Below are positions 26,596 through 35,444 of a stretch of DNA of 64,000 nucleotides, piece after piece. Source of the stretch: an uncultured Alphaproteobacteria bacterium. GTDB taxonomy: Bacteria; Pseudomonadota; Alphaproteobacteria; Rhodobacterales; Rhodobacteraceae. The position numbers were made by a program, and so were the translations under genes. Below the pieces are notes generated by a model. The model ran no database searches. It was not told where the DNA came from and saw only the letters and a program-made list of their open reading frames with translations. The stretch's first letter is position 1. Each line of letters opens with the position of its first letter. The DNA is taken from NCBI GenBank assembly GCA_902537235.1, contig CACBAO010000008.1:1-64000 (forward strand). Reading direction: 5' to 3'.

Positions 26596-28137
26596 ATGGA
26601 AGAGATAAAAAAGCTTGCTCAAGTCCATAAAATTTTAGATTTTCACGTACAAAAAAATCCAGACAATGTGTCTCTATCGATAGATAGTATAAGCTATACA
26701 AACTCTGAAGTATTATCAAAAGTATTATCCCTTGTTGGATTATTAAAAAGAAATAAAGTTACATCTGGCGACCGAATAGCTTTTTTGGCAAAAAATTCTT
26801 CTGAATTTATAGAGCTAATGTACGCTTCATCCATTCTTGAACTTGTTATGGTTCCAATAAATTTCAGGCTTGCGTATGAAGAAGTAAAGTTCATAATACA
26901 AGACTCTGGCTCAAAAATTATTATTTTTGGTAAGGAATTTAAAGAGCTAGTAGAAAAACTTAATGCCGACAAAACTGACTTACACCTTGCTTTTGGAATA
27001 AGTGAACTAAGGAATTTATTAAAGTCGAAAAGTCCAGGTGCATTTGATGTATCATTATCTGTAAATAAAGATTCTAAAACCCCACTTTTTCAAATGTATA
27101 CTTCGGGAACTACAGGCAATCCCAAGGGCGCTTTGATTTCTCAAAAAGGGATTATGTCTTTAATTACTAATGGAATGAATAACTTAGGGCCATTCGATCC
27201 CAACGCTGTTAATCTTGTTTGTATGCCATTATTTCATATAGCGGGAAGTGCGTGGCTTTTCTTTGGGCTTGCATCAGGATGTAAAAATATATTATTGGTA
27301 GATATAAATCCTGAGAAGATTTTGGATATCATTGAGAACTATAATGTAGCTACCACCTTGATGGTTCCAGCTGTAATTCAAATGGTAGTTGTGGCTGCTG
27401 AAAAAAATAGCAAAGTACTTAAAAATGTTAAAAATATTGTTTTTGGTGCATCACCAATGGCTGTTGATACGTTAAAGCGTGCGCAAAAAATATTTCCAAA
27501 CTCAAATTTTACTCATGTCTATGGAATGACCGAAACAACTGGTATGTTTATGTCCTTGGATCCAAGCGAATTAAAAGCAAACAGAAGGCTAGAATCATGT
27601 GGAAAATGTTTCAGCAACTCAGAGATAAAAATAGTTGATGCTCATAATAATGAAGTTCCTACCAATACTATCGGAGAGATTATATGCCGTACCGATCAAA
27701 TTATGGATGGCTATTTTAATAGAGAAAAGGTGAATAACGAGGTAATAAAAGATGGCTGGTTTTACACAGGAGATGCTGGGTATCTCGATGAAGAGGGGTA
27801 TCTGTTTATCAGAGATCGGATAAAAGATCTAATTATAACCGGTGGAGAAAATGTTTATCCTGCAGAAGTTGAAAATGCTTTAATGTTGCAACCTTCTATT
27901 ATCGATTGTGCTGTAATTGGGGTGTCAGACCCCAAGTGGGGAGAAGCTGTTATAGCTCTAGTCATCGTTAATAGCGATAATTTTTCAGAGATAGAGGTGA
28001 GATCATCTTTGAAGTCGCAGTTAGCTGGTTTTAAAATACCAAAAACATTTCACGTTGTAGATAGTTTGCCACGAAACGCTGGAGGTAAGATTACAAAACA
28101 TGTCTTGCGTGAAAAATATGCATATCTCGGTAAATAA
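26596..28137 (+). CDS. AMP-dependent acyl-CoA ligase
   Basis: 513 residues of the ANL superfamily. The P-loop-like motif is MYTSGTTGNPKG, the A5 motif is YGMTETTG, FYTGDAGYLDEEGY carries the ribose-binding Asp, and DLIITGGENVYPAEVE is the hinge region. The catalytic lysine is in NAGGKITKHVLR near the C-terminus. It activates a carboxylic acid, likely fatty or aromatic, to its CoA thioester; the acid is not readable. The next gene's ATG directly abuts the TAA stop. Confidence 0.9.
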   Translation: MEEIKKLAQVHKILDFHVQKNPDNVSLSIDSISYTNSEVLSKVLSLVGLLKRNKVTSGDRIAFLAKNSSEFIELMYASSILELVMVPINFRLAYEEVKFIIQDSGSKIIIFGKEFKELVEKLNADKTDLHLAFGISELRNLLKSKSPGAFDVSLSVNKDSKTPLFQMYTSGTTGNPKGALISQKGIMSLITNGMNNLGPFDPNAVNLVCMPLFHIAGSAWLFFGLASGCKNILLVDINPEKILDIIENYNVATTLMVPAVIQMVVVAAEKNSKVLKNVKNIVFGASPMAVDTLKRAQKIFPNSNFTHVYGMTETTGMFMSLDPSELKANRRLESCGKCFSNSEIKIVDAHNNEVPTNTIGEIICRTDQIMDGYFNREKVNNEVIKDGWFYTGDAGYLDEEGYLFIRDRIKDLIITGGENVYPAEVENALMLQPSIIDCAVIGVSDPKWGEAVIALVIVNSDNFSEIEVRSSLKSQLAGFKIPKTFHVVDSLPRNAGGKITKHVLREKYAYLGK

Positions 28138-29469
28138 ATGCACATAAATTTAGACTCAAATGAAAAAATAAAAGGATACTATGATAGCCCTTGGCCCGCC
28201 GAATGTGGCGGTCCCAGAAGACAAAAAATACCTAGATCACCTGGATTGAATATTAGCAACGGCGAATATTTATCTCAGAAAACTAGAGCAAATGGTGAAT
28301 GGAATGTAATGATGGTTCTTAGAGATCCCGGAGAAGTTTTTTTGATGGGAAACAACCATATTAATTCTACTGAAAAATATGGCTTTTTAGAAAAGATAGA
28401 TCCTTATTCTTTAGAATGTATTTCGCGTTCACCTAATTTACCATCTGGAGGCCATACTTGGTGTGGGGGTATTGTTGTGCATGAAAATGGCTATCTCTAT
28501 CTCAATAACGGAAATTATTGTTATAAGCTGGATCCAGATTGTAAAGTAGTGGCCTCAAAAAAATTACCACAAAATTCTGCATATAACAGTTTCTTGATTA
28601 TGAAAGATGGAAATCTTGTTATGAAAAATATCGAGCATGCATGGGATGCAAAGTCAAAATTTGTTATTTTAGAACCAGAGTTTCTTAATCAGGTTACAGA
28701 TGAAGTTGCCATTGATGAAAACTCGATGGGTAGAATAGCCATGGATATTGATACACAGGGAACACAATGGATATATGTTCCAGGGCGAGACACTTTCTTT
28801 AGATACAAATACGAAAAGGCAAGCTTGACTTTAGATCAGAGTTGGATGCCAAAATATAGAACACTGAATTATGAGGAGCAGAGTTTTAGTTGGGATAGCT
28901 GTATAAGTGACGACGGATGTTGGTTTTTAGATAATGGCGATAATAGAGCTAATGTGACTATATTTTCTACAAGACCATTTGGTCAAGACCTTCCAGCTAG
29001 AGGGTCTGTTTTTCAAGGGTTATCATCATCGCCACAAAAATTATTTCGAGTTGATATAAAAAATGATAAAAAATTAGAGGTTGTACAGCCTTTTGATAAA
29101 CAACGAGGAAGCATTTTTAGCCCCCCAGCATTTGATCCCATACATAAAGTTGCGATAGCGTTTGACACAGGAAATGGCTTGCTAGCGGGTTTGAATTACT
29201 CAAAAGATCTGGGTTTTAAGAAATTATGGGAAAAGCCTACTAGAATTTCTATGCAAATGGTGATGTACAGCGATACGAGGGAGATTGCAGTGAATGACTT
29301 TCGTACCGGCTATGACAATATTGTCGTTTTCGATACAATTACCGGCGAAGAAAAAGGAAGGGTGCCTACAGAGAGTACGACAGCAAATGGAATGTTTCTT
29401 TCTCCTGGTTGGGAAAGAGACGTTTTTTACTGTTCAATAGGGGCTATTGCTAGAGCTTTTATAGAGTGA
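28138..29469 (+). CDS. Unknown protein, probably beta-propeller
   Basis: 443 residues with no signal peptide or membrane segment. Repeating short strands such as NGYLYLNNGNYCYKLDPDC, TQWIYVPGRDTFFRY, CWFLDNGD, VAIAFDTGNGLLAGL and IVVFDTITGEE recall blade patterns of WD/SMP-30/quinoprotein-type propellers, though no family is recognised. The ATG abuts the CoA ligase stop with no spacer, so translation is coupled. It may act on, bind or process the ligase's substrate or product. Function unknown. Confidence 0.7.
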   Translation: MHINLDSNEKIKGYYDSPWPAECGGPRRQKIPRSPGLNISNGEYLSQKTRANGEWNVMMVLRDPGEVFLMGNNHINSTEKYGFLEKIDPYSLECISRSPNLPSGGHTWCGGIVVHENGYLYLNNGNYCYKLDPDCKVVASKKLPQNSAYNSFLIMKDGNLVMKNIEHAWDAKSKFVILEPEFLNQVTDEVAIDENSMGRIAMDIDTQGTQWIYVPGRDTFFRYKYEKASLTLDQSWMPKYRTLNYEEQSFSWDSCISDDGCWFLDNGDNRANVTIFSTRPFGQDLPARGSVFQGLSSSPQKLFRVDIKNDKKLEVVQPFDKQRGSIFSPPAFDPIHKVAIAFDTGNGLLAGLNYSKDLGFKKLWEKPTRISMQMVMYSDTREIAVNDFRTGYDNIVVFDTITGEEKGRVPTESTTANGMFLSPGWERDVFYCSIGAIARAFIE

Positions 29470-29508
29470 TAGACTTAAACTTCTAATAAGGCAAGAGGGG
29501 AGTCCGTT

Positions 29509-29922
29509 ATGGAACTTAGTGGAAGGTGCTATTGTGGTGATATTCAATATGAAATTAACGGAGAATTGCAAGCTAGTTTCCAATGTCACTGTCGTGAGTG
29601 TCAGTATATAACCGGTGGAAATGCAAATACTGTTATGGTTTTTTCAGAGGATGATTTCCAGTTTACAAAAGGAAAACCCTCGGTCTTTGCTAGAAAAGAT
29701 CTAGAAACACCAGTTAAGAGGTATTTTTGCGATAAGTGTGGTACTGGTTTTGGAAGCATTAGTCCCTCGAGGCCAGGCTCATTTATTGTTAAGGTGGGTA
29801 CTCTTGATACACCTGAAGTCTTTTCTCCTGATTTCGCAATATTTACTTGTGATATCAAAGACTATCATCACATTCCTGAACATTTAACTTCCTTCGATAA
29901 AAGACCCCCTAAGAAAAACTAA
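29509..29922 (+). CDS. GFA/CENP-V family zinc protein
   Basis: 137 residues. It carries the GFA zinc ligands: CYCGDIQYEI (8-17), CHCRECQ (27-33) and the CDKCGTGFGS pair near 74-83. Members include glutathione-dependent formaldehyde-activating enzyme homologues, most of unproven function. It follows the propeller gene by 39 bases with AGAGGGGAG before the ATG. Confidence 0.88.
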   Translation: MELSGRCYCGDIQYEINGELQASFQCHCRECQYITGGNANTVMVFSEDDFQFTKGKPSVFARKDLETPVKRYFCDKCGTGFGSISPSRPGSFIVKVGTLDTPEVFSPDFAIFTCDIKDYHHIPEHLTSFDKRPPKKN

Positions 29923-29940
29923 ACTAAAGATATTACAGGA

Positions 29941-31119
29941 ATGAAAAGTATCTTTGGGGGCTTTGTTCCAGTTCATAGTCTGGGTATAAGTCAGATCGTT
30001 GCCTATGGCGCGATGTTTTATTCTTTTGCGCAAATCAAAGTAGAGTTAGCTGAAAAACTAGGGATGTCCCTTGAGACGACTACCATGGTAGTCAGTCTGT
30101 CTTTATTTATAAATGTACTTATTTCCAGTTACGTTGGTTATTTAATTGATAGATCTGGAGGGTTGAAAGTTCTTTCTACTGGGCTCTTTATCGGATCAAT
30201 AGGATTTATCTCGCTGTATTTTACTAAGGACTTATTAGGATTTTTGTTTTCAATGCTGCTGATAGGAATAAGTTTTAGTTCAGCGTCTTACAACGTGGCT
30301 TTCAGCACGGCAATTCAATTAGATGACCAAAACTCACGAAAGAACATTACCATAATCACATTTTATGGTGCTATCGCAAGTTCGGTGTGTTGGTTGACTA
30401 TCGGTTTTTTACGTAACTATTTTGGGCTGGATTCAATATTTTTGCTTCTGTCATTATCTTTATTTCTAATGGCGGTATATTTTTTTATAAATTTAAACTT
30501 TAAAAAGGAAGAGAAGAAAAATGAGGCTAAAAAACCAATTATAGATCTTCTTCCTTTAAGATTGTCTAAGAAAGAAAAAGTCATAATTACTGTTTTGATG
30601 ATTTTTGGGTTTACAGAATACTTAATTTTTTCAACGACTGCGCTGTCATTAATTCAGTTTTTTAACTCAAATTTTAATGATCCTTCAATTGCAATAGTAT
30701 TAGCGAGTGTATATGGACCGTTTCAGCTAGTAGGTCGCTTTTTAGAGATGAAGTTTGCCACATTTCTGGATGCTAGACTTACAGGCCTAGTAGCTAGCGC
30801 AATTGTACCGTTATCATTAATCATAGTACTTACACCCAACTTCTATGTATGTATTATCGCTATGGCTCTTTTTGGCATGGGTCATGGATTGCTGACTGTA
30901 ACAGGTGGATATGTCCCAAATTTATTTTTTGAACCACAAGTTATTGGGAGAGTTAAAGGATACATATGGGCGCCTACGGCGCTGGGGATGGCATGTGCGC
31001 CTTTTTTTTCAGGAATATTTCACGAAAATATGAATAATTTAATTATTTTTTTGTTAGCTTTGTCTGTATGCCCTTTTTTTTCATTGCTCTTTATCTTTAA
31101 AATGAAAACAAGATTTTAA
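29941..31119 (+). CDS. Major facilitator superfamily transporter
   Basis: 392 residues with about twelve hydrophobic helices. An N-terminal half opens VPVHSLGISQIVAYGAMFYSF, a Dx-rich loop GYLIDRSGGLKVL matches the MFS motif A position, and a charged central loop (FKKEEKKNEAKK) separates the two halves. The opening resembles the oxalate/formate- or monocarboxylate-type MFS members found in alphaproteobacteria, but the substrate is unknown. It lies 18 bases after the GFA gene and 2 before the NUDIX gene. Confidence 0.87.
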   Translation: MKSIFGGFVPVHSLGISQIVAYGAMFYSFAQIKVELAEKLGMSLETTTMVVSLSLFINVLISSYVGYLIDRSGGLKVLSTGLFIGSIGFISLYFTKDLLGFLFSMLLIGISFSSASYNVAFSTAIQLDDQNSRKNITIITFYGAIASSVCWLTIGFLRNYFGLDSIFLLLSLSLFLMAVYFFINLNFKKEEKKNEAKKPIIDLLPLRLSKKEKVIITVLMIFGFTEYLIFSTTALSLIQFFNSNFNDPSIAIVLASVYGPFQLVGRFLEMKFATFLDARLTGLVASAIVPLSLIIVLTPNFYVCIIAMALFGMGHGLLTVTGGYVPNLFFEPQVIGRVKGYIWAPTALGMACAPFFSGIFHENMNNLIIFLLALSVCPFFSLLFIFKMKTRF

Positions 31120-31121
31120 AG

Positions 31122-31511
31122 ATGTCTATACATAAGGCGAGTATTGATGTAGTTGCGGCAGTGATTAAGAAAAATGATTTATTTCTTATTGCAAACAGAA
31201 GTTTTGAAGCCAACTCCCAGGGTATATGGGAGTTTCCAGGGGGAAAGGTTGAAGAAAGCGAGACTTTCACATCTGCTCTGATAAGGGAAATCAAAGAAGA
31301 ACTTTCTCTGAATATCAAAGTTGGTAATATGATAGCGACTATCGACCTGGATAAGGCAGATAAAAATATTTACGTCCATTATTATTATGCAATTATAGTA
31401 TCTGGTCAAATAAGTCTAAATGTTCACTCAGAGTTTAAATGGGTGCCACATCCTCAATTAAAAAACTTTACATATATTGATGGTGATAGACATATTTTAA
31501 ATTATCTTTGA
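31122..31511 (+). CDS. mutT: NUDIX hydrolase, MutT-like (8-oxo-dGTP diphosphatase)
   Basis: 129 residues, the usual MutT size. The Nudix box begins at G41 (GGKVEES) with E47 and continues REIKEEL at 55-61, all catalytic residues present. Preceding NSQGIWEFPGG is typical of MutT. It would sanitise 8-oxo-dGTP. It begins 2 bases after the MFS gene stop. No thiamine synthase domain is fused, as occurs in some relatives. Confidence 0.85.
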   Translation: MSIHKASIDVVAAVIKKNDLFLIANRSFEANSQGIWEFPGGKVEESETFTSALIREIKEELSLNIKVGNMIATIDLDKADKNIYVHYYYAIIVSGQISLNVHSEFKWVPHPQLKNFTYIDGDRHILNYL

Positions 31512-31578
31512 ACAAAAAATTTATAGGGAAAGGGTGATCGTAGCAATATAACGAAATTTATTTATGGTATATAAAGAT

Positions 31579-33237
31579 TTAGTTATAAGGAATTAAATTC
31601 TCCTTTGGTAATAAAGGCTTATTCAAAATATGATCTACTGCTTTTTCTCCTACCATGATGCTTGGGGCATTGAGGTTGCCATTCGTTATTGTAGGAAAAA
31701 TAGAAGAATCTGCACAAAAAAGATTTTCTACACCATTTACTTTGCATTCAGGGGTCACAACCGTTTCTTGATCAGCAGGGTCCCCCATTTTGCAGGTGCC
31801 ACAAGGGTGAAACGCTGACTCAACGCTCGACTTGATGAATTCATCCAACTCCCTTTTCAACCTCAAAGTTGGCTTTGGTTGAATTTCTTGGCCCGCATAA
31901 TCTTTAAAAGCAGGCTGATCTAGGATATTTCTTGTTATTCTAATTGCATTTCGAAAATCCTTTAGGTCATCAGAGTGACTAAGATAGTTAAACTTTATAG
32001 TAGGAGAGTTTTGTGGATTTGCATTCTTAATGGCAACATATCCCCTAGATTTTGACCGCATCGTTCCTACATGGAACTGAAAGCCATCCCCTCTGTATGG
32101 TGATGATCCATCATAATTTATTGCGAGAGGTAAAAAGTGATACTGCAGGTTAGGGTACCTTTGTTGTCTATCCGTTTTAAGAAAGCCAAGAGTTTCAAAT
32201 TGATTTGATATTCCTAACCCTTTTTTGAACATATACCATTGTAAGAAAATTTTAGCTTTTGAAAATAAGCTAGTATTTCTAAAAAGAGTAACAGGTTGAG
32301 TGCATTTCACTTGAAAATATAACTCAAGATGATCCTGTAAATTATTTCCAACACCTTTTAAATCCAGAAAAGGTTTTATACCAATGCCCATAATATGTTT
32401 TGAATCTCCTATTCCAGATCTCTGTAAAATACAGGGATTGCCAATGGAACCGGCGGCTAATATGACACCTCTTTTGCATTGCACAGAAAAAGTTTCAGAC
32501 TTCTTTTTAAAAATAATTCCATTGCATTTATTATTTAAAAACAATAGCTTATCAACTAAACATGAAGTCTTAATGCAAATGTTTTTTTGTTCTGTTATAT
32601 TGTTCAAATAGCCTTGGGCAGTAGACCATCTCTTGCCTTTATATACAGTCATTTCTGCAGCTCCAATGCCTTCCTGCTTATAGCCATTATAATCTTCAGT
32701 AAAAGAGTAACCACATTGTATAGCTGCATCTGAAAAAACTTTATGCAATACGTTTTTTTGTTCTGCAGTTCTTATACGGATAGGGCCATTTTTCCCTCTC
32801 CAAGCTGATTGTCGATTTTCACAACACTCCATTTTTTTGAAGTAAGGAAGAACATCTGCAAATGACCAGCCTGAGGCCCCCTTGGCGCTCCAATTATCGA
32901 AATCTTGAGGATGACCTCGTACATAAATCATTCCATTGATTGAAGATGATCCACCTAAACCTTTTCCTCTGGGACAGATTAATGATCTTCCATATAAGTT
33001 TGGTTCTGGTTCTGCTCTATAACCCCAGTTATATTTTTTCAAATTCATAGGGTATGATAGAGCCGCTGGCATATCTATAAATACCGATCTGTTTTGTCCC
33101 CCATATTCAATTAATAGCACTTTCAAATTGTTTTCTTGCGCTAGTCTGTATGCTATTGCAGAACCAGAAGAGCCCGCACCTACAACAATATAGTCAAAGT
33201 CGCCAGAAAAATGCTTAATATTTTTTTTATCTAAAAT
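31579..33237 (-). CDS. GMC family flavoprotein oxidoreductase (choline dehydrogenase-like), ATT start
   Basis: The frame gives 552 residues when begun at ATT (complement of 33235-33237), which overlaps the stop of the preceding gene. AGGA (complement of 33247-33250) lies 9 bases before it. This start keeps the FAD motif DYIVVGAGSSGSAIA (about 16-29). The first usual start, TTG at 33126, would cut that motif off. GRSLICPRGKGLGGSSSING is the GMC signature 1 region. The C-terminal active site is FHPCGTCKMG, with catalytic Asn in NGNLNAPS. It oxidises an alcohol such as choline or an aliphatic or polyethoxylated alcohol. It is the last gene of an operon with ald and the BciA-like gene. Confidence 0.87.
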   Translation of the reverse strand: MLDKKNIKHFSGDFDYIVVGAGSSGSAIAYRLAQENNLKVLLIEYGGQNRSVFIDMPAALSYPMNLKKYNWGYRAEPEPNLYGRSLICPRGKGLGGSSSINGMIYVRGHPQDFDNWSAKGASGWSFADVLPYFKKMECCENRQSAWRGKNGPIRIRTAEQKNVLHKVFSDAAIQCGYSFTEDYNGYKQEGIGAAEMTVYKGKRWSTAQGYLNNITEQKNICIKTSCLVDKLLFLNNKCNGIIFKKKSETFSVQCKRGVILAAGSIGNPCILQRSGIGDSKHIMGIGIKPFLDLKGVGNNLQDHLELYFQVKCTQPVTLFRNTSLFSKAKIFLQWYMFKKGLGISNQFETLGFLKTDRQQRYPNLQYHFLPLAINYDGSSPYRGDGFQFHVGTMRSKSRGYVAIKNANPQNSPTIKFNYLSHSDDLKDFRNAIRITRNILDQPAFKDYAGQEIQPKPTLRLKRELDEFIKSSVESAFHPCGTCKMGDPADQETVVTPECKVNGVENLFCADSSIFPTITNGNLNAPSIMVGEKAVDHILNKPLLPKENLIPYN

Positions 33238-34196
33238 AGTTTTTGATCCTTTAATTCTTTATAAACCACATCGTTCTTAAGTATTTTTTTGTAATATTCT
33301 TCTAACGATTCATTACCGTATTCTGGTGTTTTATTCGAGCTGTAAGAACCAATTTTTTCATCCCAGAATAACATAGACTCCGTCGCGTAGTAATAAGCAA
33401 TCTTAAGGAATTCCCTTAAATCTCGTATTTTTTTTGAGACTATTGATAAGGGGATCAGAGCATAAGTGATCACGAGGAAAAGCTTCGGGGATATATGAGT
33501 AAATTTTTTTTCTTTTTTGCATAGCTCAAATAATAATTCAGCTTGGCGTTTAGGGGAGATGGGTGGACCTGGGCCACCTATTATGTGAATTTTGTTCTCA
33601 GAATGACTTCTAGTAACAAGTGGGATAATGAATTTGCTTAAATCGCGTGCAGAGATTGGCTTACAAGATGTTAATTCGCCACTACCAAAAATTAAAAAGC
33701 TTTTTCCTTTTTTAACTCTATCAATCTGTCCAGAGAGACTTTTGAAAAAAGCTGTTGGTCTTATTATTTCATATTCAAGACTTGAATTTTGTAACAGATC
33801 TTCAAAGGCTAATTTCGCTTTTTGAAATTCTAGAGTAGGCTTCTGAACACATATTGCAGATATAAGAACAAATCTCTTTATGCCTACCCTTTTAGATAAA
33901 TCCAAAAAGAATTTATTTAGAGAGTATTCAACATTCCATGAATCTGTAATGCCTCCTCTTCTTGAAGCAATACAGGAAATAATAGTAGTTGGTTTTACGC
34001 TTAATGTTTCGAGAAAACTTTCAATTTGAGAGATATCTACAAAAACAATATTTTTCTTTTTCTCAAGTTGCTTTTTGTTTCGTATTGGGCAAATAATCTG
34101 AATCTTTTTTTCTAACAAAACTTTCGCAAGAGTTGTGCCGATATAGCCCGTATACCCTAAAAGTAAAACTTTAGTGTTAACTAAGTCCACATTCAT
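33231..34196 (-). CDS. Divinyl chlorophyllide a 8-vinyl-reductase-like SDR (BciA/DVR family)
   Basis: 321 residues of the extended/atypical SDR group. The Rossmann loop is GYTGYIG (14-20). The family landmarks of the 8-vinyl reductase follow in order: CIASRRGGITDSWNVEY, LISAICVQKPTLEFQKAKLAFE, RPTAFFKSLSGQ, CKPISARDL, IGGPGPPISP and YYATESMLFWD, ending YGNESLEEYYKK. In phototrophs this NADPH enzyme reduces the 8-vinyl group of divinyl chlorophyllide. No other bacteriochlorophyll gene is in the window, so the role here is uncertain. It is in an operon: 17 bases after ald and overlapping the GMC gene start. Confidence 0.8.
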   Translation of the reverse strand: MNVDLVNTKVLLLGYTGYIGTTLAKVLLEKKIQIICPIRNKKQLEKKKNIVFVDISQIESFLETLSVKPTTIISCIASRRGGITDSWNVEYSLNKFFLDLSKRVGIKRFVLISAICVQKPTLEFQKAKLAFEDLLQNSSLEYEIIRPTAFFKSLSGQIDRVKKGKSFLIFGSGELTSCKPISARDLSKFIIPLVTRSHSENKIHIIGGPGPPISPKRQAELLFELCKKEKKFTHISPKLFLVITYALIPLSIVSKKIRDLREFLKIAYYYATESMLFWDEKIGSYSSNKTPEYGNESLEEYYKKILKNDVVYKELKDQKLF

Positions 34197-34213
34197 TTTG
34201 AAACCTCAACTTT

Positions 34214-35311
34214 TTAATTACAGCTTACAGTTTCCAGCAATGCTTCCTTTACCGCGGAATGAGTGATCTGTCCCTTTGAGACATTCAATCCCATCGCTAA
34301 ATTTTGATCTTGCTCTAAAGCCTCTAGTCCCAAACTTGCTATTTTTGAAATGTAGTTAGCTGTAACATTATTGAGAGCATAAGATGCTGTCTTAGGCACA
34401 GAGCCTGGCATATTTGCTACACAATAATGTAAAACACCATCTTCATAGTAGATCGGATTTTGGTGTGTTGTTGGTTTTGATGTTTCAAAGCATCCACCCT
34501 GATCAATAGCAACATCAACTAAAACAGAATTATTTTTCATTTTGGATAGAAATGACTTTTCAATTAGTTTTGGAGCGCTTGCACCAGGTATCAATACTGC
34601 ACCTATCACTAGATCTGCGTCAACAAGTTGGTTTTTAAGTTCCAGAGGTTCCGAGTAAAGAACCTTAGCTGAATTACCGAAGATATCATTGAGGTATCTT
34701 AATCTTTCAATAGATTTATCGAAGATTGTAACGTCGGCCCCCACTCCAATTGCCATTTGAGCTGCATTTGTTCCAACCATACCGCCCCCTAAAATTATGA
34801 CCCTCGCAGGCTTTACACCTGGAACACCAGATATTAAAGAGCCAGGTCCTCCACAGGTCTTTTTTAAGTGATAAGCACCTTCAAAAACTGCTAATCTTCC
34901 AGCAATTTCACTCATAGGTGCTAAAAGGGGTAATGCGCCTTTGTCGTCAGTAATTGTTTCATATGCAATTGCGTGGCATTTTGCATCAATTAGGCCTTTT
35001 GCTTGTTTTGGATCTGCGGCTAAATGAAGGTAAGTGAAAAGAATTTGTTCTTCTTTGAGCATTTTCCATTCAGATTCTTGAGGTTCCTTTACTTTTACGA
35101 TCATATTGCTGTCTTTAAAAATCTCTTCAGGTCCATCAACAACTTTTACTCCTACTTTTACATAATCGTCATCAGTAGCACCAATACCTTCGCCGCTGTT
35201 TTTTTGAAGAAGTACAGTATGATTTTCTTCGATCAATCGTGAAGCAGTTGAGGGTGTGATACCAACCCTATATTCACTTGGTTTAATTTCCTTAGGCACC
35301 CCAATTATCAT
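34214..35311 (-). CDS. ald: Alanine dehydrogenase
   Basis: 365 residues, full length. The pyruvate and catalytic residues known for the family are in place: R15 (EYRVGI), K75 (IVKVKEP) and H96 (YLHLAA). GGGMVGTNAAQMA near 174-186 is the NAD Rossmann loop and VDVAIDQGGC near 267-276 carries the conserved Asp. It interconverts L-alanine and pyruvate with release of ammonia. In taurine dissimilation Ald regenerates pyruvate for taurine:pyruvate aminotransferase, which fits xsc-pta nearby. A perfect 16-base inverted repeat lies 54 bases upstream of the start. Confidence 0.95.
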   Translation of the reverse strand: MIIGVPKEIKPSEYRVGITPSTASRLIEENHTVLLQKNSGEGIGATDDDYVKVGVKVVDGPEEIFKDSNMIVKVKEPQESEWKMLKEEQILFTYLHLAADPKQAKGLIDAKCHAIAYETITDDKGALPLLAPMSEIAGRLAVFEGAYHLKKTCGGPGSLISGVPGVKPARVIILGGGMVGTNAAQMAIGVGADVTIFDKSIERLRYLNDIFGNSAKVLYSEPLELKNQLVDADLVIGAVLIPGASAPKLIEKSFLSKMKNNSVLVDVAIDQGGCFETSKPTTHQNPIYYEDGVLHYCVANMPGSVPKTASYALNNVTANYISKIASLGLEALEQDQNLAMGLNVSKGQITHSAVKEALLETVSCN

Positions 35312-35364
35312 TAAAATCCCCCTTTAAAAATTATAATCAATAATATCACAATCTAGAGTGTTAC

Positions 35365-35399
35365 CCAAAGTATTAAAAATATAATTTTTAATACTTTGG
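35365..35399. promoter_or_regulatory. Perfect 16-base inverted repeat between ald and the M16 protease gene
   Basis: CCAAAGTATTAAAAAT at 35365-35380 is followed after ATA by its exact reverse complement ATTTTTAATACTTTGG at 35384-35399. It is centred in the 133-base gap between two divergent genes, 53 bases from ald and 45 from the protease gene. In that position a terminator for either gene is excluded, so an operator for a dimeric regulator is likely. A hairpin in one leader transcript is the alternative. Confidence 0.6.
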
Positions 35400-35444
35400 T
35401 GTTATTTAGCTTGTATTCGAATTCAAAGATATTATCTTCCAATC

